Source: JADKAV01 sp041393775
GTDB taxonomy: Bacteria > Actinomycetota > Actinomycetes > S36-B12 > UBA10799
Length of the DNA: 64,000 bases
Reading direction: 5' to 3'
Assembly: GCA_041393775.1 (NCBI GenBank)
Contig: JAWKJM010000004.1
Span: forward strand, 1 to 64,000
Shown here: positions 45,119-52,310 of the stretch, piece by piece
How the letters are laid out: each line of letters begins with the position of its first letter
Position numbering within the stretch: the first letter of the stretch is position 1
Program-made: the position numbers and the translations under genes
The notes under the pieces: generated by a model
The model's database searches: none
Seen by the model: only the letters and a program-made list of their open reading frames with translations
Told to the model about the DNA's origin: nothing

Positions 45119-45133
45119 TAGTGATAGTCATTA
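45114..45133. promoter_or_regulatory. Direct repeat GTCATTA at the start of the MarR gene
   Basis: GTCATTA occurs at 45114-45120 and 45127-45133, spanning the start codon and the -10 region (GACTAT on the minus strand, 5 bases before the ATG). It is AT-rich against a GC-rich background. It is a candidate MarR operator for autoregulation. Confidence 0.45.
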
Positions 45134-45195
45134 CCTCTGCTAACGATATTGGTCTGTCGTCCATTCCGTCAACCTCGGGGAGAGCGGACGGTCGC

Positions 45196-45337
45196 CCTCC
45201 ATCTGCTGGCCGATGCCTGAAGTGCGGATCGCCTGTCAGCCAGCAGATGGAGGAACTAGGGCCGATTTGTCCGAAAAGTCCGGTAGAAGTCCTCCATCTT
45301 GTGGCCGCCGGCGTCGACCGCGGCCAGCAGATGGAGG
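45196..45337. repeat. Repeat family C (CCTCCATCTGCTGGCC), two inverted pairs
   Basis: CCTCCATCTGCTGGCC at 45196-45211 faces AGCCAGCAGATGGAGG at 45238-45253; CCTCCATCTTGTGGCC at 45291-45306 faces GGCCAGCAGATGGAGG at 45322-45337. Each pair can form a roughly 14-16-bp stem with a 15-26-base loop. They fill the gap between the MarR and FIST-domain genes, which otherwise holds no gene. Confidence 0.85.
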
Positions 45338-45487
45338 ACGAGCCCTCGGCGCGAACGCCCGGTCGGCCGCGATCCGGGTGCCTGACGAAGCCAGGGTGGG
45401 CGACCCGCAGGCGATGGGACGAACGCGGGATCGGCCGACGGGTCCAGCCGATGCCTCCCAGTGCCACCACGGCGGCCCCGGATCGGT

Positions 45488-45493
45488 CACAAT
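45488..45493 (+). promoter_or_regulatory. -10 element of a leaderless promoter for the FIST gene
   Basis: CACAAT ends 6 bases before GTG 45500, the start that best fits the protein. There is no Shine-Dalgarno sequence. Confidence 0.4.
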
Positions 45494-45499
45494 GCCGGG

Positions 45500-46795
45500 G
45501 TGGGGTTGGTAGGCGAAGGACTCGCCCTGGCGGATGCGCCGGGGCCGGTGGACATGGCCGGATTGGCGCGAGCAGCTGTCAAGCAGGCGCTGATGCAACT
45601 GGGATCGACCCCCAATCTGGCTTTCGTCTTCGTCTCGGCTGCTAATCCGGAGGATGCCGAGCAGGCGCTGCTCGCCGCTTACGCACATCTCACGTCGGCC
45701 ACCGTCATCGGAACGTCCGCCTCGGGGGTGATCGCATCCGGGCGTGGAAGTGATCAGGGCACGGCCGTCGCTGTATGGGCTGCCCGGATCCCCGGGCTGC
45801 GGGCCCGGGCATTCCACCTCGAGGTCATGGCCGGCCCGGACGGACACCAGATCGTCGGACTGCCGGGGCGCCGCCGGGACGACGTGATCTCGGTCCTGTT
45901 CACCGACCCGTGGTCGTTCCCGGCGGTTGACTTCGCCGCACACGCCCCCGCCCTGATGACCGACCTGCCGGTGGTGGGCGCCGTCGCATCGGGACCGGCG
46001 CCCGCGCGGACCACCCGATTCTTGTTGGACGGCCGAATCCACCAACGCGGCGCAGTCGGGGTCATGGTCGGAGGCCGTGTCGAGGTCACCACGCTTACCA
46101 GTCCGGCGTGCCGCCCGGTGGGTCCGACGCTGACGGTGACCGACTCCGAGGGATTCCTGCTGAAGTCGCTGGCCGGTACTCCGGCTGCACTGAGAGCTCA
46201 AGAGGTGGTTGCCGCGCTGGAGGAGCCGGACCGCGGGCTGGCGCTCTCAGGGCTGCAACTCGGTGTGGCCATCGAGTCCGACGATCCCAGGATCGGTGAC
46301 TTCGTCATTCATGACTTCCAGTCCGCGGAGAGCCGGCGGGGCGCGCTACAGATGGCGGCGCCCATCCCGGTGGGATCCACAGTGCAGTTCCAGGTCCGCG
46401 ACGAGGACACCGCCGACGAGGATCTCAACGTGATGCTGGAAGGGGTTGCGGCCAGAATGGGTCGGCGCCTGGCGGGGGCGTTGATGTTCTCCTCGAGTGA
46501 TCGGGGCCGGTTCATGTTCGGCCAGCGTGACCACGACGCCGCGGTGGCCAGTGCCCGGCTCGCGGTGCCGGTGACCGGCTTCTTCGCCGAAGCGGAACTG
46601 TGTCCGATGGGCGATGGGACCACGCTCAACCGCCAGAGCGCCACGGTTGTCGCGTTCGGTGCAGGGCCGTCCGCCGTGGTCGGCCACCATCGGGCGGTCC
46701 GTCCGCAGCAGGTGACCGGCGTGGATCCGATGACACGCGAAGTGCACAAGATGCTGGCAGACCTGGCGCAGCCCCCCGACGAGGGCACGCTGTGA
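45500..46795 (+). CDS. FIST domain-containing protein
   Basis: The 431-residue protein contains a FIST N domain (about residues 10-200; GLVGEGLALADAP ... VIGTSASGVIASGRG) and a FIST C domain (about 220-370; FVIHDFQSAE ... GALMFSSSDRGRFMF). FIST domains bind small ligands, perhaps amino acids, and are often attached to signalling modules; here there is none. It shares a GTGA stop/start overlap with ilvA, so the two are translated together, which may link FIST ligand sensing to amino-acid metabolism. GTG 45500 is preferred to a longer frame from 45461. Confidence 0.8.
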   Translation: MGLVGEGLALADAPGPVDMAGLARAAVKQALMQLGSTPNLAFVFVSAANPEDAEQALLAAYAHLTSATVIGTSASGVIASGRGSDQGTAVAVWAARIPGLRARAFHLEVMAGPDGHQIVGLPGRRRDDVISVLFTDPWSFPAVDFAAHAPALMTDLPVVGAVASGPAPARTTRFLLDGRIHQRGAVGVMVGGRVEVTTLTSPACRPVGPTLTVTDSEGFLLKSLAGTPAALRAQEVVAALEEPDRGLALSGLQLGVAIESDDPRIGDFVIHDFQSAESRRGALQMAAPIPVGSTVQFQVRDEDTADEDLNVMLEGVAARMGRRLAGALMFSSSDRGRFMFGQRDHDAAVASARLAVPVTGFFAEAELCPMGDGTTLNRQSATVVAFGAGPSAVVGHHRAVRPQQVTGVDPMTREVHKMLADLAQPPDEGTL

Positions 46796-47994
46796 TTGAC
46801 AGCCGGGCGTTGACCGGGGCCAGGGAGCGGCTGGCGGGAATCGTCTTGCACACCCCGGCGGTGCCGGCCCGGTGGCTCAGCGAGGCCGTCGGCGGGCCGG
46901 TGTACCTGAAGTGCGAGAACCTGCAGCGCACCGGCTCCTTCAAGATCCGCGGGGCGTACAACCGGATTGCCGGGTTGAGTGATGATGAGAAGTCGCGCGG
47001 CGTGGTCGCCGCCAGCGCCGGGAACCACGCGCAAGGGGTCGCGCTGGCCGCCTCATTGCTCGGTGTGCAGGCGACTGTGTTCATGCCCGAGGGTGCCACT
47101 CTGCCCAAGATCGAAGCCACCCTCAGTTACGGCGCACAGGTGGAATTCGTCGGGAGCACCATCGACGAGGCGCTGGTGGCCGCAACGCAGTTCAGTGAGC
47201 GGACCGGAGCCGTTCTGATCCACCCGTTCGACCACCCGGACATCGTGGCAGGTCAGGCCACGGTCGGCTTGGAGATCGTCGAGCAGCACCCGGAGGTGCG
47301 GACCGTCGTGGTGTGCACGGGCGGGGGCGGGCTCCTGGCCGGGGTGTGTCTCGGCATCCAGGAGCACCTGACCGGCGTGAGGATCGTTGGGGTGCAGGCC
47401 TCGCAGGCGGCGGCCTATCCTCCGTCGCTGAGTGCCGGTCACCCGGTGGCTCTGACGAGCATGAACACAATGGCCGACGGGATCGCGGTGGCCAGGCCCG
47501 GCGACCTGCCGTTCGGGATCATCGCAGAGTCCGGTGTCCAGTTCCTCACCGTCGACGACGAACAGATATCGCATGCTGTTGTCACCTGTCTGGAACGCAG
47601 CAAACTCCTGGTGGAGCCCGCAGGCGCGGCCGCGTTGGCGGCGGTTCAGGCATGTCCGGAGCAGTTCGAACCCCCCGTTGTCATCACGTTGTCAGGCGGC
47701 AACGTGGATCCCTTGCTGTTGTTGCGCATCGTGCAACGGGGGCTGGTGGCGGCGGGGCGCTACGTGGTGATCTCCGCCCGCATTCCCGACCGGCCGGGTC
47801 ATCTCGAGCGGATGCTGGGCCTGATCGCGGCGAATCAGGCCAACGTCGCCACTGTGTCGCACAACCGGACCGATCCGCGATTGCACGTCGACGAGTGTGC
47901 AGTCGTCATCGAGGTGGAGGTCCGTGGCCCCGAGCATGCCGAGGAGGTCGTCACCGCTCTGCGGACTGCGGGGTTCCCGGTCAAGCTGGAGTAG
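46792..47994 (+). CDS. ilvA: Threonine ammonia-lyase with ACT-like domain
   Basis: It deaminates threonine to 2-oxobutanoate, the first step to isoleucine, or a catabolic reaction. The 400-residue protein has the PLP lysine K51 in LQRTGSFKIRGAYNR, the glycine loop CTGGGGLLAG and a SGGN motif. One ACT-like domain (from about residue 325, YVVISARIPDRPGHLERMLG) follows, the size of the single-ACT enzymes seen in actinobacteria rather than the 510-residue type with two ACT domains. GTG 46792 overlaps the FIST gene stop. A biosynthetic or catabolic role cannot be chosen from sequence alone. Confidence 0.93.
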   Translation: MIDSRALTGARERLAGIVLHTPAVPARWLSEAVGGPVYLKCENLQRTGSFKIRGAYNRIAGLSDDEKSRGVVAASAGNHAQGVALAASLLGVQATVFMPEGATLPKIEATLSYGAQVEFVGSTIDEALVAATQFSERTGAVLIHPFDHPDIVAGQATVGLEIVEQHPEVRTVVVCTGGGGLLAGVCLGIQEHLTGVRIVGVQASQAAAYPPSLSAGHPVALTSMNTMADGIAVARPGDLPFGIIAESGVQFLTVDDEQISHAVVTCLERSKLLVEPAGAAALAAVQACPEQFEPPVVITLSGGNVDPLLLLRIVQRGLVAAGRYVVISARIPDRPGHLERMLGLIAANQANVATVSHNRTDPRLHVDECAVVIEVEVRGPEHAEEVVTALRTAGFPVKLE

Positions 47995-48004
47995 CGCGCC
48001 CTGC

Positions 48005-48036
48005 CTTGGCGCCAAGATACCCCCAGGGGGTACCAT
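48005..48036 (+). promoter_or_regulatory. Rhodanese promoter with CsoR/CstR-like operator
   Basis: TACCCCCAGGGGGTA (48018-48032) is a perfect 15-bp dyad that overlaps the -10 hexamer TACCAT (48031-48036). A second perfect dyad, CTTGGCGCCAAG, lies at 48005-48016 and covers the -35 position (TTGGCG). The C/G-tract dyad with TA ends matches the known operator style of CsoR-family repressors, including the persulfide sensor CstR. The -10 ends 5 bases before ATG 48042, so the mRNA is probably leaderless. Confidence 0.7.
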
Positions 48037-48041
48037 GAACC

Positions 48042-48419
48042 ATGCGCAGAATGATCATCGCCCTGTTCGCACTCTTCGCTCTGGTCGCGTGTTCTTCGGG
48101 AACAGCCACGACGCTGTCCCCCGACAAGTTCGATGAGCTGACCCAGCAGGCCGGTGTCGTGACCCTCGACGTGCGCACTCCCGCTGAGTACGCCTCCGGA
48201 CATCTGGCCAACGCGGTGAACCTCGACGTGGAGTCTCCGGAGTTCAGCCAGGGTCTGTCTCAGCTCGACCCGGACGCCACCTACGCCGTGTATTGCCGCA
48301 GCGGGAACCGTTCACAGGTCGCGCTCAAGCAGATGTCCGACGCGGGGATCGAGAACGCCCAGGATCTCGACGGTGGCATCGTGGCGTGGCAGGCCCAGGG
48401 CCTCCCGGTGGTCCAGTAG
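48042..48419 (+). CDS. Rhodanese-like lipoprotein
   Basis: The 125-residue protein has a lipoprotein signal with lipobox LVAC (cysteine at residue 17) and one rhodanese domain with the active-site loop YCRSGNRS (C85). It is therefore a membrane-tethered, extracytoplasmic sulfurtransferase. Single-domain rhodaneses of this kind handle thiosulfate or persulfide sulfur. The operator upstream suggests induction by persulfide or copper. The last codons and stop are part of a 25-bp tandem duplication. Confidence 0.92.
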   Translation: MRRMIIALFALFALVACSSGTATTLSPDKFDELTQQAGVVTLDVRTPAEYASGHLANAVNLDVESPEFSQGLSQLDPDATYAVYCRSGNRSQVALKQMSDAGIENAQDLDGGIVAWQAQGLPVVQ

Positions 48420-48449
48420 CCGAGGCCTTCCGGTGGTCCAGTAGCCGGA
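48400..48449. repeat. 25-bp tandem duplication at the end of the rhodanese gene
   Basis: The segment at 48400-48424 (GCCTCCCGGTGGTCCAGTAG plus five bases), which includes the stop TAG, is repeated at 48425-48449 with two differences. It appears to be a recent slippage event. The second copy is outside the reading frame. Confidence 0.9.
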
Positions 48450-48460
48450 GCAACCCGGCG

Positions 48461-48946
48461 TCAGTCGTGAACCTCGATGATCCTGACCTCCATGGCCCGG
48501 CCGTTGGGCAGGTCGTAGGACACCGTGGCTCCGGCACGTTGACCGAGTAGCGCCTGTCCCAGCGGGGACTCGGGGGAGCAGATCTCGAGGTCGGTGTGCG
48601 ACTTCTCCTCCCGCGAGGCGACCAGCATCGTCTCCTTCTCACCATCAGCGGCGAACTCGATGGTCACCGTCGACCCGTGGCTGACGGCTCCCTCCGGGAC
48701 GTCCTCCGGCCGGCCCACCTCGGCGTGCTCCAGAAGGTGCTTGAGTTCGCGGATCCGGGCCTCGTTGCGGCCTTGGTCGTCCTTGGCGGCGTGGTAGCCA
48801 CCGTTCTCCTTCAAGTCCCCCTCTTCGCGCGCGAACTCGATGGCCTTCGTGATCTTGGCGCGGGTGACCTCGGTGCGCTCGGTGAGTTCTTCGCTCAGGC
48901 GGTCGTAGGCCTCTTGCGTCAGCCAGGTGACCTTCTGCTCGCTCAC
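48461..48946 (-). CDS. greA: Transcription elongation factor GreA
   Basis: GreA rescues backtracked RNA polymerase by stimulating transcript cleavage. The 161-residue protein has the N-terminal coiled coil with the conserved acidic tip (AREEGDLKENGGYHAAKDDQ) and the FKBP-like C-terminal domain (SPLGQALLGQRAGATVSYDLPNG). GTG at 48946 follows AGGGAGAG on the minus strand; an in-frame extension upstream is unconserved. It lies beside mca as in mycobacteria. Confidence 0.96.
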   Translation of the reverse strand: MSEQKVTWLTQEAYDRLSEELTERTEVTRAKITKAIEFAREEGDLKENGGYHAAKDDQGRNEARIRELKHLLEHAEVGRPEDVPEGAVSHGSTVTIEFAADGEKETMLVASREEKSHTDLEICSPESPLGQALLGQRAGATVSYDLPNGRAMEVRIIEVHD

Positions 48947-49088
48947 GTAACTCTCCCTGATTCGATATGCGGCAGGCCCACCGGCGGATCGTCTGCCGGA
49001 GGGCCGTTGATCCTCCATTGTGCCCATACTTCGGGTTTTTGGGTATTTGAGTCGCCTGGGTGGAGCGGTCGGGCGCCGCAGGAGTTGG
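48947..49088. other. Upstream region of greA
   Basis: This 142-bp stretch carries the greA ribosome site (AGGGAGAG on the minus strand) and presumably its promoter. No gene is seen. The composite repeat array begins at about 49090. Confidence 0.4.
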
Positions 49089-49690
49089 CCGCGAGGTTAG
49101 AGAACGCGCAGCAGGTTAGTGAACGCACGTGTGGCTTCTCTAACCTCGTGCACGTTCTCTAGTCCGAAGATGCCTGGTGTACTCGGTCGCCACATGTGGG
49201 TCGCGAGGTTAGAGAATGGTCGCGAGGTTAGAGATCGTGCACGAGGTTAGTGAACGCACGGGTGGCTTCTCTAACCTGGTGCACGTTCTCTAGTCCGAAA
49301 ATGGCCGCGCCCAAAAAGAGTGTGCCGCGAGGTTAGAGAATGGTCGCCAGGTTAGAGATCGTGCACGAGGTTAGTGAACGCACGTGTGGCTTCTCTAACC
49401 TGGTGTACGTTCTCTAACGCGAGCGATTTCCGCCCGGCATTTTCCCGCCTGAACGGGCGGCCCGCCACGGCCCGGGATGACTAACGCGAGCGATTTCCGC
49501 CCGGCATTTTCCCGCCTGAACGGGCGGCCCGCCGCGGCCATGGACCTCTAACCCGAGCGGTTTCCGCCCGGCATTTTCCCGCCTGAATGCGCGGCTGACC
49601 ACGGCCATGGCCGACCAACGCGGGTGATGGCCGCTCCGGCCTTCTGGTCGCCACGGCCGCGGATGACCACCCGAAGGCCGAACCGGAGCC
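49089..49690. repeat. Composite repeat array A2: three GAGGTTAGAGA hairpins plus four 67-bp units
   Basis: Three related hairpin units start near 49092, 49204 and 49327. Each has GAGGTTAGAGA or GAGGTTAGTGA, then GAACGCACGTGTGGCTTCTC and TCTCTAACCTC/TGG with GTGCACGTTCTCTA. They are followed by units at 49415, 49482 and 49549 and a degenerate fourth at 49616, each exactly 67 bp apart, that begin TAACGCGAGCGATTTCCGCC and contain GGCATTTTCCCGCCTGAAC. The array matches that at 13990-14210 almost base for base. It lies between greA and mca and no protein is encoded. Confidence 0.92.
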
Positions 49691-49788
49691 CAGGCCAGAA
49701 CTGCAACCCGGCGGAACCGGTCCCGACGCCAGGCCGTGCCCTGCGTGTTGGCGGCGCCCGCGCGTGCACACGCGGGGATTCGTCGACG

Positions 49789-49794
49789 TATCGT
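49789..49794 (+). promoter_or_regulatory. -10 element of a leaderless mca promoter
   Basis: TATCGT ends 6 bases before GTG 49801, which begins the conserved part of the protein. No Shine-Dalgarno sequence is present. Confidence 0.5.
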
Positions 49795-49800
49795 GACCTC

Positions 49801-50634
49801 GTGGACGACGGCGGCCTTCGATTGATGCACGTGCATGCGCACCCCGATGATGAAGCGAGCAAAGGGGCGGCGAGTACCGCGAAGTACGTGGCACAGGGGG
49901 TCCGGGTCAAGGTGGTCACGTGCACCGGCGGCGAGCGCGGCGACATCTTGAACCCCTCCCTCACCGCCGACGACGTACACATGGCGGATCTGCGTCGCGA
50001 AGAGATGGCTCGCGCCGCGGAGATCCTGGGCATCGAGCACTCCTGGCTGGGCTTCGAGGACTCCGGCTTCCCGAGTGGGGATCCGCCGCCTCCGCTACCG
50101 GAGGGGTGCTTCGCCCAGATCGACCTCGAGCAGGCGACTGAGCCGTTGGTCGAGGAGATCCTGCGATTCCGGCCCCATGTCGTCACTACGTATGACGAGA
50201 ACGGCGGCTACCCCCACCCCGACCACGTGCGTTGTCACGAGGTCACCATGGCCGCCGTCGCCCAGGCCGCCCCGCTGTGGCAGGTGAGCAAGGTCTACTA
50301 CCACCAGACGTTCCACAAGCAGAAGGTCCTCGCGCTGCACGACGCTGCGGTGTCCCGGGGACTCCAGTCGCCCTACGCCGACTGGATCGATGACATCCTG
50401 GCCCGGTCCGACGACAGTCACCGCGTGACGACCCGGGTTCCGTGCGGCGACTACTTCGAGGTGCGCGACGCCGCGCTGAAGGCCCACGCTTCCCAGATCG
50501 ATCCGCAAGGGCACTGGTTCGTCCTCCCGGCAGAGATCGCTCGGGAGGTCTGGCCCACCGAAGATTTCGAACTCGCCGTGAGCACGCTGCCGTTCGCCGG
50601 CCCGGAGGATGACCTCTTCGCCGGTCTCAGGTGA
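49801..50634 (+). CDS. mca: Mycothiol S-conjugate amidase
   Basis: Mca cleaves mycothiol conjugates of electrophiles and drugs to a mercapturic acid and GlcN-Ins, a detoxification pathway found only in mycothiol-making actinobacteria. The 277-residue LmbE-fold protein has the zinc motif HVHAHPDDEASKG (H14, D17 ligands) and a later HPDHVRCHE segment. The close paralogue MshB shares the fold, but the VTCTGGERGDILNPSL part and the length favour Mca. GTG 49801 is chosen over an upstream frame that runs through the repeats. It lies next to greA, as in mycobacteria. Confidence 0.92.
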   Translation: MDDGGLRLMHVHAHPDDEASKGAASTAKYVAQGVRVKVVTCTGGERGDILNPSLTADDVHMADLRREEMARAAEILGIEHSWLGFEDSGFPSGDPPPPLPEGCFAQIDLEQATEPLVEEILRFRPHVVTTYDENGGYPHPDHVRCHEVTMAAVAQAAPLWQVSKVYYHQTFHKQKVLALHDAAVSRGLQSPYADWIDDILARSDDSHRVTTRVPCGDYFEVRDAALKAHASQIDPQGHWFVLPAEIAREVWPTEDFELAVSTLPFAGPEDDLFAGLR

Positions 50635-50692
50635 GGCGCACTTCGGGTCGTCCGGCGCGCGGGTTGTGGGATCGCGGTGTTCGTCGTCTGCG

Positions 50693-50698
50693 TAGACT
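50693..50698 (+). promoter_or_regulatory. -10 element of a leaderless promoter for the small membrane protein
   Basis: TAGACT ends 6 bases before GTG 50705 without a Shine-Dalgarno sequence. Confidence 0.5.
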
Positions 50699-50704
50699 CG
50701 AAGG

Positions 50705-50911
50705 GTGCAGACGTACCTTGCCGCTCAGGGCGAGCTCCCCGACCCGAGCATCGTCGGGCCCGGCATGCTCGGCTTCGTCGTATTCCTCGGCCTGATCGTG
50801 GCCGCGGTCTTCCTGTTCCGCTCGCTGAACAAGCAGATCAAGCGGGTCGACTTCCCCGAACCCGCCGATGACTCCGAACCGTCCAAGGCGAAGCGGCAGA
50901 CGACTCCCTGA
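50705..50911 (+). CDS. Small single-pass membrane protein
   Basis: This 68-residue protein has one transmembrane helix (about residues 21-39, MLGFVVFLGLIVAAVFLFRSL) and a charged cytoplasmic tail. A small membrane protein of this kind follows mca in mycobacteria (Rv1083 by recollection), so it is probably the equivalent, function unknown. It overlaps the next gene by one base. Confidence 0.7.
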   Translation: MQTYLAAQGELPDPSIVGPGMLGFVVFLGLIVAAVFLFRSLNKQIKRVDFPEPADDSEPSKAKRQTTP

Positions 50912-51162
50912 TGCTGCGTTACATCTTCGCCCCCCGCTGGATCCCCTGGCACGTCCTGTGCCTGGTGATCTCCGTGGTCTTCCTGCGATTGGGTGCGTGG
51001 CAGTGGGATGTGGCCCATAGGCAACCCGAGCTCGACCTGCAGAATGCCGCCTACGCTGTGCAATGGGTCGTCTTCACAGGCTTCGTCGGCTGGTTCTGGT
51101 TGAAGGTGATGAAGGACCAGCGAATCGTCGAGGAGCAGCGTGAGAACGAGTTGGTGGACTGA
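50911..51162 (+). CDS. Small two-pass membrane protein
   Basis: The 83-residue protein begins MLRYIFAPRWIPWHVLCLVI and has two hydrophobic segments (about residues 12-30 and 49-65). RLGAWQWD recalls the motif near the first helix of SURF1-like proteins, but the SURF1 body is missing. A transcript shared with the preceding and following genes is likely, from their overlaps. Function is unknown; a cytochrome oxidase assembly link is speculative. Confidence 0.65.
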   Translation: MLRYIFAPRWIPWHVLCLVISVVFLRLGAWQWDVAHRQPELDLQNAAYAVQWVVFTGFVGWFWLKVMKDQRIVEEQRENELVD

Positions 51163-51163
51163 C

Positions 51164-51511
51164 ATGTCGGGTTCGTTGCTGCGCTACCGGATCATGGCCT
51201 ACGTTGTGGGCGTCCTGCTGTTGTTGCTGGTCTTCGTCGCCATTCCGCTGCGGTACGTCTGGGACACCGAGACACCGATCGCGATGATCCACGGATATGC
51301 CTTCATGGTGTACCTGGTCACCGTCATCGACCTCTCGTTGCGCTGTAAGTGGCAGGTCTTCCCCCGGACCCTGCTGATCATGCTCGCCGGCACGATCCCG
51401 TTCTTCTCGTTCTACGCCGAGCACAAGGCGACCGGGTGGGCCCGTCAGGCGATGGCGGCCGCACCGGGTGGCCGGGTGTCCACCACCGAGTCCGCGCCGG
51501 TGGACAACTAG
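51164..51511 (+). CDS. DUF3817 membrane protein
   Basis: The 115-residue protein has three transmembrane segments and the DUF3817 signature (RYRIMAYVVGVLLLLLV ... WDTETPIAMIHGYAFMVYLVTVIDL ... GTIPFFSFYAEHKATGW). DUF3817 proteins are actinobacterial, of unknown function. ATG 51164 is one base after the preceding stop; an in-frame start at 51140 would overlap that gene. It probably ends the small-membrane-protein operon. Confidence 0.88.
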   Translation: MSGSLLRYRIMAYVVGVLLLLLVFVAIPLRYVWDTETPIAMIHGYAFMVYLVTVIDLSLRCKWQVFPRTLLIMLAGTIPFFSFYAEHKATGWARQAMAAAPGGRVSTTESAPVDN

Positions 51512-51514
51512 CAT
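51509..51514 (+). promoter_or_regulatory. -10 element of a leaderless promoter for the ABC permease
   Basis: TAGCAT, which overlaps the DUF3817 stop, ends 7 bases before ATG 51522. Confidence 0.45.
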
Positions 51515-51521
51515 CGGGGGC

Positions 51522-52310
51522 ATGGTTTCCGAGCTCGCGACTCTGCCGAGCCGACGTCGGACGATCGGTCTTATGGTCCGGCAGGACCTCAAGACCCTCT
51601 ACCGCCGTTACCGCCTTGGGTTCGTGTGGACCTTGGGCGAACCGTTCATGTTGGCGGTACTCATGTGGGCGGTTTTCTCATTCATCTTCGCCGGTGGCCG
51701 GGGGATCGGCCTGCAGCCGTTCATCGTCTTCCTGATCACCGGTATCTATCCGTTCACATGGCTCTCGCAGACGATTCGCCGCAGTCCGCGGGCGTTCATC
51801 AGATTCGGTGACGTGCTGCAGAGCAGCCCGCTTCCGGTCGCCACCTGGCCGGTCCGGATCGTGCTGGTGGGGATGTTCGAGTTCATCACCTCGATCCCGA
51901 TCATCCTGATCTTCATCTTCGTCGGGGGGGCCGGGCTGACCTGGGGCACGATCCTGTTCCCGGTAGCCATCCTGATGCAGTTCCTGTTGTGCGTGGGCTT
52001 CGCGTTGTTCGAAGCGGGCTTGGCTCTGCGCTGGCCGGACATCGAGGTCTTCTCGTCGATCTTGACGCGCGCCTTCTTCTGGGGCAGCCCGATCCTGTGG
52101 TCGCAGAAGAACTTCCCCGAGTGGATGCAGCCCTGGTTGTACGTGAACCCCTTCCACGGCGTACTGGACTTCTACCGCGCCTCGGTCTGGCCCGAAGTGC
52201 TGACCTCGTGGACCAATTACGCCATCTCGTTCGGAGTCATCGTGGCCATCCTGATCGCCGGGCTGCTCATGATCTACAGCCGAGGCGTCAACATCAGGCG
52301 GATGCAATGA
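51522..52310 (+). CDS. ABC-2 type transporter permease (TagG/Wzm-like)
   Basis: This 262-residue protein has about six transmembrane helices and the ABC-2 permease pattern of polysaccharide and teichoic-acid exporters: LYRRYRLGFVWTLGEPFMLAVLMWAVFS near the N-terminus and WMQPWLYVNPFHGVLDFYRASVW. The frame is open upstream to 51468, but ATG 51522 is correctly spaced to a -10. It overlaps the next gene by 4 bp. A wall polymer is the likely cargo; no glycosyltransferase is adjacent. Confidence 0.9.
   Translation: MVSELATLPSRRRTIGLMVRQDLKTLYRRYRLGFVWTLGEPFMLAVLMWAVFSFIFAGGRGIGLQPFIVFLITGIYPFTWLSQTIRRSPRAFIRFGDVLQSSPLPVATWPVRIVLVGMFEFITSIPIILIFIFVGGAGLTWGTILFPVAILMQFLLCVGFALFEAGLALRWPDIEVFSSILTRAFFWGSPILWSQKNFPEWMQPWLYVNPFHGVLDFYRASVWPEVLTSWTNYAISFGVIVAILIAGLLMIYSRGVNIRRMQ

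Noticed and set aside
49624..49800. Longer N-terminus of Mca from 49624
   Set aside because: The extension runs through the repeat array and is arginine/proline-rich. The -10 at 49789 and the conserved motif near residue 10 favour GTG 49801.
51989..52306. 106-residue N-terminal extension of the ABC ATPase-like protein
   Set aside because: It overlaps the permease gene in another frame and is unlike any ABC domain. The ATGA overlap at 52307 is the natural start.
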